Assembly (NCBI GenBank): GCA_023846275.1
Contig: CM043870.1
Span: 3,285,527 to 3,349,526 of the forward strand
DNA length: 64,000 nt
Reading direction: 5' to 3'
Source: Vanilla planifolia
Taxonomy: Eukaryota > Streptophyta > Magnoliopsida > Asparagales > Orchidaceae
The notes beneath the pieces are model-generated. The model saw only the letters and a program-made list of their open reading frames with translations. It ran no database searches and was not told the DNA's origin. Position 1 is the stretch's first letter. Every line of letters starts with the position of its first letter. The position numbers were made by a program, and so were the translations under genes. Positions 1 through 13,300 of this stretch are shown here, piece after piece.

Positions 1-1376
1 TAACAACTGATTGTAGAATTGATTGCTCAAACATTTCCACACATAGATGTGCTTTTTGGAGCTTTGAATGTGGAAATCCCACAACACACATTGAGATAAG
101 ATATAACATGCTTATAAACTTGAACATCTTGGAGGTTATGTAGTTTCAAAATGACTCAAAATCTCAAAAGTTATATCATTCCAATGCAACTCCAAGATCT
201 AAGAGTATGTGATTTTATGCTCCACTTAATATGAATGAGTTATTTTTACAATTGCTTTTTACTCAAGATCGTACACTACTTGTCTGAAGTGCACTCTATA
301 GATCTTGGGATTCAATGAGATGGTTCAAAGATCAAACAACAATTTTGAAGATGTATGTCACAAATCCTAGGAGGCTATAAAATGACACCATGACACAATC
401 ATGAGCACGAACAAATGCACGATTAGCTTCTTCATCAAGAGGTGAAACACACAAACGCCAAAAGATAACAATCCCTTAAAAAACTTTTGAAAAACAACAT
501 TTTTATTTTATTTTTTTACAAAATTATCTTGTCAACTAAGACTCCAAGCATTTGGACATGCTTTGTAAGACATCATTTAAAGAATTTTTTTGATAAAAAA
601 AAATAAAAATATCCAAGAATCTGGATATGTTGATGTGATGACTATACAGATATCTGGCCTTTTCATTTTCCTATTAATGGGTGCCTACTTGCCTACAATT
701 TGAACTAACAAAAGGACTCATCTAATCTTAAAATTAGGTCTTCTTTGATGTCTTTATTTCCTCTATGAGTCATATTATCTATTCAATGCATTCTATACAC
801 GTTCATTTATTTATTCATAATTCAAATAACTCTTAACACTTTTGAGAAGAACAATGGCAAACAATCGAGCACGGAAACGAGACGACGAGTCGTGTTTCTT
901 ACCTAACCCGATCTGCCAATAACGAACCGGGACCCAGCGACCTAAAGTCTGTCACATGGCACTTGGGTTGGCCAGGGTTTGGTGCCAACCACTTGACCTG
1001 ACTATTTGGTACAAATATCTCAACAGAGGTCCCCATGTGTTGTTGTTTCTGCCTTTTAACGGATTAGTTAAGAGGCCAGAAGACCTGTGCCATGATACGT
1101 AGCATATGCTGTGTTGAGCTTCCTTTCCCAGCCAAAAGCACCTCCCTTCCCACTTGACAATCTTTTAGGTCGGACCAACTTGCTGGCGAATTCTGGTTGG
1201 CCAGGTTTGGTGCCGCCTGCCCGCCCGCCCGCCGCAGTGCAGATTCAGGATCGGTTCGGTAACATGCTCCCTTTTTTTTTTATTTAATCACGGGAAATGT
1301 CTATTTTTGTTTTATTGTTGAAATAATTCGACAAAAGGTAGAATAAAACGGTATAATTATGAGAACAACGACTGGG
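1..1376. other. 3' flank of the APX gene; no gene seen
   Basis: Sequence downstream of the APX stop. The first 840 bases are AT-rich and show no coding signal. About 850-1260 is clearly more GC-rich than its surroundings and contains the repeated GGTTGGCCAGG / TTTGGTGCC block (966-988 and 1195-1216). No open frame of note lies in it. It may be the 3' untranslated region plus a regulatory or repeat fragment. Confidence 0.5.
1311..1316 (-). terminator. Candidate polyadenylation signal for the APX gene
   Basis: AATAAA read on the minus strand, about 60 bases past the APX stop codon. It is the first canonical hexamer downstream of the coding region. Position and hexamer are seen; use as the signal is inferred. 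Confidence 0.45.
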
Positions 1377-4300
1377 TTACTTCTTGGAGATCTCGTAGAT
1401 GTAGCTAAGGATGACGACCGCAGCAGCGACGGCTACACCGACGGCACTTTGGGCTAAGACTGTACACGTCTTGACGTCCGGTTTGCTTGCCTTGGACACG
1501 GGTCGAGGCGTGAAGCCGAGCTCGGAGAGCTTCTTGTGTGACTCTGCGTAGTCCTTGAAGAAGGCTTCTTCGTCCTACGTAGGATGAGCCAAAGATCAAT
1601 TGTTTGTTCATAACGTTAGCATAATTCGAAAGAACTATTTCAATTACTATTCTTCTTATATGGTTTAATAGTGCTTTAATGCAAATCATAACTTGATTCA
1701 TTTTAGTATCTCTTCCATTGGTGATACTAAAATCACGACACGAAATTTGATGGTACCATCGTCTTTGGTCGAAAGCCTTTCGATTTCTTGTGCGATCGCA
1801 TGAAGTATATAAATTAAATTATATTTACATAATAACATTTGAAATCCACCCTCGAATTATTTATTGTCTCTATGTATTATCTATTATCCTTACGTATTCT
1901 ATCCCTTTCTGTCTTAAAAAATTTAATATTTTTATCCAAGAGTATTATAGCACTATACTATATTACGATACAGGGGTGAGCTATTTCAATATCTAGCCCA
2001 ATTATTGGGAAAACGCAATGAATGAATTTCATTTAAGTTTGTCTCTAATTTAGATTCTTCTCTTCAATGCATTTAAAATCTTGTATTTTTCAAGGTACAA
2101 AATTTTCAACATCTATGTTATAAAAATTTGAGTCATTTTTTGTCGTATTGACAAAGTTACAACGGTAGAGATGTGGTCATAATCATCAACCTCTTTTTTT
2201 TTTTATTCTTGTTGTGATAAGTATATCATTTTAAGTAATTGGTACAAGGTGAATAACAGAGGGGATACATCCCTAACGTAATTTATCACACATACAATTT
2301 GCACTTTGAGTTCAATGATATTCTTTAGCCCAATCTCTAATTAGGGGAATAATGAGTTCTTTAATTAAGTATGAATCTACATGAAGTTGAATGATTTTGA
2401 GTGAACCCAACTATATTTGAATTGATTTTGAGCTAGATCAAGCTACACAAAATTTCTAAAAACCAAGTTAGCATTAAAGCATTGAACTTTGAAGCTTTGT
2501 CCCATCATGATGGATTTTATACTATTGACAATGCACAAACTTTATATATTATATTAAACAAAATTATATTTATGTTAAGCAAACAAAGACAAGTACCAAC
2601 TCAATTCAAAATCAATCAAATACCCAATATGGCTCAAAATCAACTCAATTTTACCTAATTCAATTTTGATTTGAATAAAATTCTGAAAGGTCAAGTGAGT
2701 TCTTATTTTTAGGTATTATCATCATTCCTCATCACTATATCCCAAGATGACTATGATGGCACTAAAAGAAATCACTATCTCATAATGTCTCACCCCTAAA
2801 CTCTACTACAACAATATCCTCTAGATATTTTGAGGCTTTTGATGTTGATGTTTCAACACATATGACTAATAGCCAATAGTTATTTCTCCTTGATATGACC
2901 TCTTTACCACCTTTTTATTAGTGATGGCTCTTATAAGTCTAATTTTTTTAATTAAGCATGCTTACAATAAATTATTGTTCCAAAAGATCTTGTGAATCTT
3001 CCTTCTACTCATTGTTCTACCAAAAACCCACAAGTACTCCATAACTAAATTTGATCATTGGACATGCTAGGCTTGGCAAGCATCAAGGCCTATTAGGCTT
3101 AATGTTGTTATCTAAAGCCTAAACTTGACCCAAACCCAATAGTTGGGCCAGATAGCCAGGTTTTATCAAGCTAACAATTCTTGCATAAAATTATCAAAAC
3201 AACATGACTAACAAAACTAATTAATTAATTGAAAATTGAAGGAAACAAAATAAAAAAAAAAAACAAATTTCACTTATTGTAATATTTGAACAACACAATT
3301 TGATTATATAAAAAAAATTTACTATTTAGTTTTATTAATGTCACAATATTCATTTTTTTGTTTTGTCAATGTAGTATTAATCTCCTAAGAATTAGTCACT
3401 GCACACACTGAAAAAAGTGATTCCTAAGCCAAGCTCAAGCTCAGGCTCAAGCATGAGCTGACTAATATTCAATAGTCTAATACTGACCCTCCATTTCAAA
3501 GGGCTCAAGATTTTAAGCCCAATTATGATATGGGTATTTTTCTCTTTGTTTAAACCTCCAAGAAGATTTTGGATTTAATAAATCCAAAAAACTACTTGAC
3601 TAATGATCACCTTCATCTGTAATATTTTAATCTTCTCATTATGTCCTTTTAAGACCTCAAAATAAGGAAGCTTATTATTATGTGTAAAAGTCAAAAGAAT
3701 ATAATACTTTACTATTATTATAACTTATGTTTTTTCTTCAACAATCTCTCCATACCAATAACATTGTTGTTTTGGACATCATCATTTTGGCTTCAAGAGT
3801 TTCTAGATTCAAGTATATTGCTTATTACCTTAGAAAATATTTTTAAACCTTCTATGACTAGTTGTGCAAATGTTCCTTTTCAAATGGTTTGTTTTGATAT
3901 TTGGGTGTACTTGTCCTATTATTATCCACTTGGTTGCCCTATTTTGTGAATTATATTGGCAATAATTTTTGTGTTCTTTGGGTTTTCTTGCTAAAGAAAA
4001 CTTCCAAAAGATAATAAAAGTTTGCTTTTCTCAGTCCATCAAAACTATCTATATTTAAAATGCCCATGAATTGACAGAGTCTCAATTTTGCTCATTTGTG
4101 CTAAACAAAGTATCGTTTATCAAAATGTACATTCTCATGCTTTTCAAAAGAAAAGTGTTAAGGAATGGAAGCATAGCTTATATTTGATGTTGCCAAAACA
4201 TTAGTGCTTCAAATAAAAGTTTGCTATCAAACTAGAAGGATGTTTTAAATGTTTGTTTTTTGTTAAATGTGTTTCCCATTTTATTCTTACCATCCACTTC

Positions 4301-7300
4301 ATACTTTTTAATAACCTTATTCACTAACCCCTCGATCTTTGGTCGTGTTTGTTTTTTACACCAAAAAGGATCATTGTTATGATTCGATCAATAAGCACAC
4401 TTAAACTTGAGCTTCTCAAGTATCTAACCTAACCGTTTGGAAGACAACAAATAATGTTATGTTGCTAGTTTCATCTCTAGCTTTAGAGCCATTTCTTCAA
4501 CATTTTCAAACTCTTGTGCTCTTTGAGACACTAAAATTTTTGCATACATCCCATCAAGATTCAACTAGTTTGGTATAATTTTATTCTCCAAGTAAAGGCA
4601 ATTTTGACCAAGATTGTCATGGTCATGGCATTCGAGATATTGTAATGTTCATCAATCTTCCACTTTATTCTCATTATGGCAAAATCATCTCATACCTGAT
4701 TGCTATAAGGCAAAGGATGGACGGGCTTGATGTTATATCTGAAGCCGGGCTTGATGGACATTAAGCCCAATGATTAAACACTACAATAAGACATTCATAG
4801 TTTTAAAAGGAAGTCCTTGTTCTTAGTGTGACTAGTTCTCCAAGCTCCATGAGGTATCTCATAACGCTATCGACTATTCCATCTTCATTTGATTCTCTAT
4901 ACTTGTTAACGTCTTTTTGGCCATTTATGTTGGTGATATTCTTTTAATTGCGATCATCAGCATGACAATGTCATCATCTAAGGCCACATACCAATGGTGA
5001 TCAAAAAGGTTTTGCAAAGATAAAATAATACCAACAAGCATGCTTTCTAGCTAAAACCCTAGAACAACGTTAAGTATTTCCTGAGGATTGAATTTGCTTC
5101 TAACAAAAGGGCACCTTCTTGTCTCAAAATTAGTATGCCATTGATCATCTAAATAACATTGAATTACTTGTGCGTAACCTTATTGGCCTACCTATTTGAC
5201 ACCAAAATAGGCACGATAAGGAGTTTTATGAGGATATTTTTCACTACCAAAGATTAGATGAGAAATTATTACAATTTATCATGACCAATCAAGATTTTTA
5301 TTTTATTAATAAGAATTGTAAGCCAACTAAGGCAATCTCCTAAGCAAAAACACTCAAGTTCTCAACTATATCAAAAAGATGACTTGTACACCAAGAAAGG
5401 ACATCTACAAGAAATTTTATTTTTTCAAATGCTCAACTAAGTAAAAAGAAGATAGAATGTCTACCTCAAGCTATTATATTTTCGTAGATGGAGACCTAAT
5501 TATTGAGAGAAGAAAAAAAAAGATCATACTTGCCGCATCAAGTTGGAAATGCAAGATAAAGTAACACCTACTCAATCTATGAAATTATATATGTAAAAGC
5601 TTTTATGATTCACATTAACATTCCAATTACAAAGCATATAGTTTTTAAATGTGATAACCAGATTATTATTTGAAATGTAAACAATCTTAATTTTCATGAA
5701 AAAAGTATACACAACAAAGTTAACTATCATTTTATTCTTGATGTTGATGCTATGCTAATTAAAAAAAACACTATCTGTCATGATCCACCATCAATTAACA
5801 GTGAATATCATCATAAAGGTTATGGGTCCTCTTAATTATTCTGTATTTTTTAACAAGTTTGAACTCATTAACATAAATATTCTAGCTTTATAACACGTTT
5901 GGATAACAACATAATTATTGGATCATTAGTGGTATCAACCCATAATCATTAGAAACATGTGTTGTCATAGATATACACTTGTTAAGAAACATTGTTTTAT
6001 AAATTATGTTATATTCATTTTATCCTTCTTCCCTTATTAATAGAAGACTTTATGATTAAGGTTTTGAATGTATATCAAATTTTACACAAGTTTATAAAAG
6101 GATAATTTACGATAACACGTTTTTTAGGGTATTTCAACCATAGTCAACCCTTTAAATAGGATTGAATAATATAATTAATAAATGATATTAACCTAAATTT
6201 TATTTATCATGGCTTTCGATATTAAAAATCTCAAAAATTGATGATTAAAAGGTACATTTACAAATTTGTTTGATGATAATTTTTGTACTTATGCAATTAA
6301 AAAAACTGCTTTGGAGTCAAACCCATAGTTCAGGAAAACATAACAATTATGCACACGTTATTCTCATATTACATTTAAGGAATTGTTTAGCTTAATGTGT
6401 TTTTCTTTTTTTTGTTTTTTTGGGTAGACAATATTAGGGCATGAGGATATGATATGATGCAATCCTACAACATTATAACTTCCAAAAATAACATAGATAT
6501 ATTAACATATGACCAAAAATAAATCATATAACCTATAAATATGCAACTAATAATTGTAAATTTAATAAACATCAAGGATGAAAATTTATCAAGGTAAAAT
6601 GCAATCCATGAAATGAAAATTATGCAATGTTCATGAAATAGGCTCAACAAAAAAGTTGGATAATTCTCAAAGTGGTGTGTGATTCACCTGAAAGGCCAAT
6701 AAAGGAAGTAAGATGTTCTTAGGACAATGATTAGAAGTAAGATGCAGGTTTCAAGTGAATAATCAAGAGATTTAGAATAATCTATGATAAATAACAAAAT
6801 TTGAGGAAGTAATCTCAATAAAAAAAAAGAACACAATTGGAGCGAGTGCATGTGGACATGTAACAAAACTAGATCAAAGACAGAAATAAGGTAAAAATAA
6901 AAAATGTAAACCACCCATTCTGCGTTAGGCTTGCTTTAAATGAATTGAGTGTCATGTCTTTAAATAGTGCCCAAAGTATCAAATTATGGCATGAAAATGT
7001 CCTTAAAATATATTATTTTTCTCTTGATTTTAAGTTACAACTCACCAATGAAGTGTACGATACGTTGCCCTTATGTGTGGTAGAGTGTTATGTCCTTAAA
7101 AGTGTTTGACATTGTCATGACAAGATTTGTAGTGGCTTTCGTGCTTCTTAGTCCTAATGTCAATATTAGTCAAATATCTTCAAAGAGAATTTTGTTTAAA
7201 TTAAAGTTATCAAAATATCCTATGTTTAATTTTTCAATAAAAAGGCACCTCTCATAAAGATGTCACTCATATTTGGGTTACATCTACATATCACCTGGAT

Positions 7301-10300
7301 TTGGGTGCCACCTATAAGTCAATTTCAAGTGACAAATTGAATAAAATTTCAGTGGTATTGTCTAAACATGTTTTTAAACAAAAAAACTCAAATCTTAAAG
7401 ATAAAATCTCCATATATAATGGTGTCTCTAAATCAAATCTATTAATACATATTTTGCAATGCCTAGGGTTAAATGACATAAAAGCAGCATAAAACTATAA
7501 GAATCACAAATAATCAGTCACATAAACATACCTTAGCATACAGCTCAACATAGTGTCGGAAAGTTGGATCTTCAACAAGGACCTTGTCAGTTGGAAGCTT
7601 TAGTAGCCCCGTTGCTTCTTCTTTTAACAGTTCTCTAGTAAACTTACAGCGATCAGAACCAACATTAACTTTGAAAGCATTAGAATGTTTCTTTTGAGCA
7701 GCAGCTTTGTACTTACACAAAATAGTAATTGTCAAATTTGAGAGGATTGTCAGTCCAAGCGCCTTCGAATCCTGATCTCTCAGAATGAGCTTTACCCTGT
7801 GACAGTAAAACCATTTAATTTGGAAACCTTAGAAGATAGAGAGTAAAATCCCACAACAATCTTACCAGTGTGTGGCCACCGGATAGAGCAACGATGTCCT
7901 TGTCTGTTAGTCCCATCCTGTAAAATACATCCCGCAGATGCTGTGAACCTAAACCCAAAAAACAAAATGCCAAATGTCAAAATTTAGCATCACAGCTCCA
8001 AAACCAAGCAGTAAACATAACAAGTACACTCAACTCTGTGCCATAAGCCAAATATAATATAATGAACCATCTTTAACCACATGGACCTTTTGGTTTCAGA
8101 AAGTTCAGAAGTTGATTTCCATACCTGGAATTATCTGGGTATTATTTGCAAATAAATGGGTATAGTTTAAATTAAATTATGAAGCAAAATATTTTAAAGT
8201 ATTTGGTATAGCATACTTTAACACTGCTATTATTTTAATAGTATTAGCATAATGTAGTTGTTATTGTCATTATACCACCGAAAAGGAGAAGCAAGCACAA
8301 GATCTATAATAATACAAACACTAATAAATGATTTACAAACAATTCTTTCGTTAATGGACAACAATGGAAGTGCTCTTGGTCCCAAATACTTAAAATATGC
8401 ACAAACCTTTGAATCTCCCAAAAATTGGTCAATTGAAGATTTCATGCCATCTCTAATGAGAGAAAATATTTTCTATAATTATTGCAACTTGATGTCGGAC
8501 GATTTTGAGACAGTAGGTCTTTAGATGCAAAATATGGTCTTGGCCGAGTTCTGGCCTAAAAATCAGTGAGAACCACCTGGATCGGTGACATGAACCAGAA
8601 TAGACTTTAGACGAATAAATCATGTTGTCCACCAAAATAGGCTTGATCAAAACATCAAAAGTGGTTTGTTTCCTACAACCTTACAAACCATGATTAATAC
8701 CCGTTTCCATACTCATCAATTATTTCAATCTCTAAAAATAGTCTGTTGATTCTATTTATATGAACAAAGTGCCATCATTCCAAAATCTAATCATATGCTT
8801 AGTGCTGACTTCTAAAACCAAGAGTTCATTATTTAGAGAAAGCATACATTGTTTTTTCCTATTTTACACAGGAAGATGAGACTTAGTCAGCAAGGTTGTC
8901 TTTTTTTGTAGAAATTGTTGTTGCTAGGATTACATGAAAGGATTCTTTCTTTTATTTGAATCTGGATAGATAAACGTTGGGATACCATAATGTATTATAC
9001 ATGAAACATACATTCTAAACTAAATATTGCAACAAACTCGTAAATATAAAAGAGGGGAGAAGCCCGGAAAATTTTCAAGCACCAAACAGGAAAATAATTC
9101 ACCGAGCAAACTATGAATACTTAAAAGCCGGTTATGCATCACCCAACAGGGAGGGCAAGAAATACAATTCCAGTTGTCTGAGACATGCAAGTTAAAATGA
9201 ATTCATGAAGTAGTAATTCTTTGTAGTCGACTTCATCTGGTTGACAAAAAAATTGAGAATTCGTACCATTCATTTACTAAATTCCTTAGTTTCAGAACAC
9301 TAATACTCCATGCATGCTAAATTAAGCATTGAATTCTTGAATTGTCATATTACTGTGACGGTATTGACTATAATACATTGCTTAGAGAGCATGAATAGGC
9401 ATTCATTCCATTTATGTTTATGGTCACTTGCCCTCCCCATTATAACATAATGTTGGAGTGGGTTCTGATGTTTCATGACCCATGGGTAGGTCGTCCATTA
9501 AAAAAACTGTTAGTGACCCCAAAACCATTGGTTGCAAAACATTTCTGACACTCTTCAAGCCTATAACTAGAATAAATCCAATTTACTAGTTTTAAAAATC
9601 ACAAAAAATAGTGCATAAAAGAGATGATATAGAAAATCAAGCAGAAAAATGAATAAATGCCAATAAATTTAGCTATTTCCATCAGTAACCTTTCTTTGCA
9701 TCAGGAAGACGTCCTTCTTTTGGGCAAGCAGATGAATCCTACAATAAAACACAAAAGCTGTCAGATCATCAAGAATGCTCAGCCAGCATGATAGACAAGT
9801 ATGTGAAAATCCCTTACCCTTCTCCCTGGCACAAACTCAATGGTTGGTCCACCTGTAACCTCAACTGCAACAATTCCAGCTAGCTGAATGTAACAGTAGT
9901 TAGCATCGGTCAATAATACAGATAGGATAAACAAATAAAAAGAAACACTTGCAGAGAAGTAGAAACGGAAAAATAGAAACAAGACAACATGTTCAAACTA
10001 TTTTCTTTCCTTCAATAACACAGGCCTAGGTGGAACCAATAAAAATATGTTACAAAATGTAAACTGCATTGAAATCATTTTAATTTCTGTGCACCTTATA
10101 AAAACTTTGTAAATGGCTGGTTGAAGCAAAAATAATAATTTTAATTTCAATTCACTCAAGCAAGAGAAAAAACAAACAATTTCTTGTCACATAAAAGATA
10201 AACCAAAGCCTTATGACATGCTTGCTGTTACTGATTAAATAGCATCACCCAGTAAATGCCTGAATTTGTTTACATATTGTCAATATAGTCCCTTGATAAA

Positions 10301-13300
10301 TAGAAAAGGTATAACCACAATACCATATGTACATACAAAAATAAATATATATGTACATGCAAAGGTGAGGAAGCTGATCTTGTCAACAATATTTTGTTTC
10401 TAAGCTCATTGTTGGAATGAAATGGCACAATTTGACACAGTTTGGTTTGTTTTGTCCACTTCGATGCGTTTGGCCCAATTTGGTGTGATGTGGCTTGACC
10501 TAGTCCAATTTGGTGCAATTCAGCTCGTTATAGTTCTATCTTGTCCAATTTAGACTAGTTCAGCTCGATTTGATCAAACCAACTCGAACTGATCCAGTTA
10601 AGCACAATTCAACAAGACCCAACTTGATCTGGTTCGATTCAATACAATTCTAGCTCCATCTGAACAGGTTCGACACTATACGGGTTTAGTTTGCTTCAGT
10701 TTGGCTTGATCTAGCTCAATTCAACAAAATTCAAGGTGATCCAGCTTAGTCAGGTCCAACTCAACACAATTTTGGCTCTATCTGAACCAGTTTGGTAATG
10801 TTCGAGAGTTTTGCACCATTCTAGCTCGTATGGACTGGTTCGACGCAATTCTAGTTTGACACGATGCAACAACAGTTTGGTTCAAATCGATCCAACGCCA
10901 TCTAGACCGGTTCAACAAAAAATCGGCTTGGGGCAGCACAACAACAGGGCATATTGGATGAGATTGGGCGCGATTGGCTCAGCAAGAATTCTGTCGACAT
11001 GGGTCAAGCAGCGCATGTGGGTTGAAATAGTGCATGGAGAGCTTTTAAGAGCCCACTTGAGATGTCGGTTCAAGCTCAAATCTAAGAAGGAGCGAGGACA
11101 TAGTATGCGACGTTGAGTGCCCTTAGGAAAAGGGCATGTCAAAGCCATGGGGGGCTCGATTAGAGAGGAAAGCTCGGGAATAAGGAAAGTACAGCCTTGT
11201 GAAGGGAGCTACACGGGAGGATGGGAAAGACTCAAACACCCAACTCGTGAAGCTTAAGGAAGGAGTAGTTATTAGAGGAATGAATTTAAAGAAAAAGAGC
11301 TTAGAAGTTTGGGGGAGGCAAGCTTGGGAACTCAAAAAAGAAGAGATGCAAAATCGTCCAAGGGAAAGACCTTCGGTGGAGTTGTGAGACCAATGCCCTC
11401 GAACTGACATGGAGAGGGGCTTTTTATAGCCGTGTTCGACGAATGCCACCAAACTGGCTCAGCTCCTCTTCTCTTTCATTTTCGCGTGATCTAGCAGATG
11501 CTCGATGAGGTGCAATCAGTAGGTATTGAGCATTTTTTTATGCTTTTTCAATGGCATACTTAAGAAATTTTCAATTCTCATAATTTTAATAGTATTTTCC
11601 AAAAATAAGATATGTTCCTAACATCTTTATTTGAAATTATAATATGAGATAACCCACATAACTTAATTATTTTTTTAAAGAATAATTTTGTCATATGAAA
11701 AGAATCATTAGTTTTCTAATATAATCTATAGATAAATCTTTTTATGGCCAACTTAGGAAAGCTAAGATATATATTTCTCTAAATTTTGTTTAATAGTTTT
11801 GCAGGCTTACAAGTGTGATTGGGAAACATGATGATCCCCTACCTCTTTTAAGTGAAGACCAATAAAATACAACCTCTAATAAGTTGATATTGTTGTTTCT
11901 ACCCAAACCATCTCTCATAATACAATTCTATTATCAATAAGTACCTTAATAATGTCTTGGAGATACAAAATACTTATTCTCTAAAGAAACAGTTGTCTAT
12001 AATTTAAAAATTATTATATAAAGTCACCAGCTTTTCCATTAAATTATTATAGATAATATGAAAAACAAAACAAGTTAGACAACTCTCTCTAAATCTATTA
12101 AAACTTGAAACATTAGATTCTAAAGATGAAATTACTATCTAATCTTGCTCTACTTATTTCATTTTTATAATCTGATGTTTTGGGTTAATAAACTTAGAGA
12201 GTACTTTATTTATCTTAATTTTCATATTAACGATAATGACATAAAGAATAAGCTAATGGATCTATGTGATAATTTTCATATTAAAAATTACTTCTTTAGA
12301 ATAAGTGCATTATGTATCTCCTCAACATTATTGAAAAACTTTTTGATAATAGAATTACATTCTAGGTGAATCACAAGTTATATAAATAGAGACAAGATTA
12401 CTAATTTATTAGAGATTGAACTACTAAACAAAAATCAGGAAAATATGTCTGTACATATCCTAACTAAAATATAGGAGAACCAATCAATAGATTTTGGTTT
12501 TTGAAGTTTTATGCACTATCAAAAACTTCGATAATAATTTTGTGCTAATTAATAGATTTTCAAAAATAACTCATGTTATATCATACTAGAAAAACATTGA
12601 TGCTTCTAATATAGCCAAATTATTCTTTAAAGTAGTCAAATACTATAGATTACCTTACACTAGTTTCAAATATGGATATGAGATTTATATTTATTTTTGA
12701 AAAATACTACAAAATTACTTGACATAAAATTAAAATTTTTTTTAACATTTCACCCTTAGATAAATGCAAAAATTCAAGTAGTTAACAAGATGTCAAAAAT
12801 TTGTTAAGATGCTTTATTTAAAAAAAAATTAAAAACCGAGTTGAGTTTGCATATAATAACATTTTTTTCAAAATCATAAAATTATCATCTTTTGAAATAA
12901 TATGTGACCAAAATCCTAAAAAACTAATAAATATAATGAATATTCCTTTTTATTTATTCTTTGATTCCATATTTACATTTACAAAAGACTTTTAACATTT
13001 TCATGAAAATATTAAACATCTTAAAACAAACAATTTCAAATATGTTGATATAGTAAATAAAAGTAATTATGTATTACTATACATTCACCTTGAGAGAATT
13101 TCAATTTCTAAATACAAAAAATTACATAAGTTTGTAGTTTTTTTAAATAAGTAGAAAACTGAATGTTAATATTTATGTTTTAAAATTATCTCCTAACATA
13201 TTTATTAACAACATAATTTAATATTAAAGATTTATTATCATATAATAAAATTTTTATAATGAGAATTTACAAGTTGACTCTTCTACAGATAATTCTAGTG

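Larger units (their letters stand above)
2800..5850 (+). mobile_element. Ty1/Copia LTR-retrotransposon fossil (APX intron 8)
   Basis: A much decayed Copia element on the plus strand, antisense to APX. Recognisable family parts in order are a weak protease-region match near 2.83 kb, pre-integrase/integrase similarity about 3.64-4.75 kb (including a DIW box near 3.9 kb), a reverse-transcriptase stretch around 4.92-5.2 kb and an RNase H stretch about 5.3-5.8 kb with a CDNQ box near 5.65 kb. It is clearly broken, with well over a dozen disruptions, and is probably old. No LTR pair was recognised. About 0.43 kb of unrelated DNA sits inside it (3095-3520). The ends are approximate. Confidence 0.55.
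1575..7531 (-). other. Intron 8 of the APX gene (5,957 bp), TE-filled
   Basis: Bounded by donor GTATG after codon AAG (Lys) at 7532 and acceptor TAG before 1574. It holds a decayed Copia element in antisense orientation, a MITE-like pair, and otherwise AT-rich sequence. About 1575-2800 and 5900-7530 show nothing I can name. Confidence 0.85.

Noticed and set aside
12145-12369. A 74-codon frame in APX intron 3
   Set aside because: AT-driven composition in AT-rich DNA with no recognisable motif.
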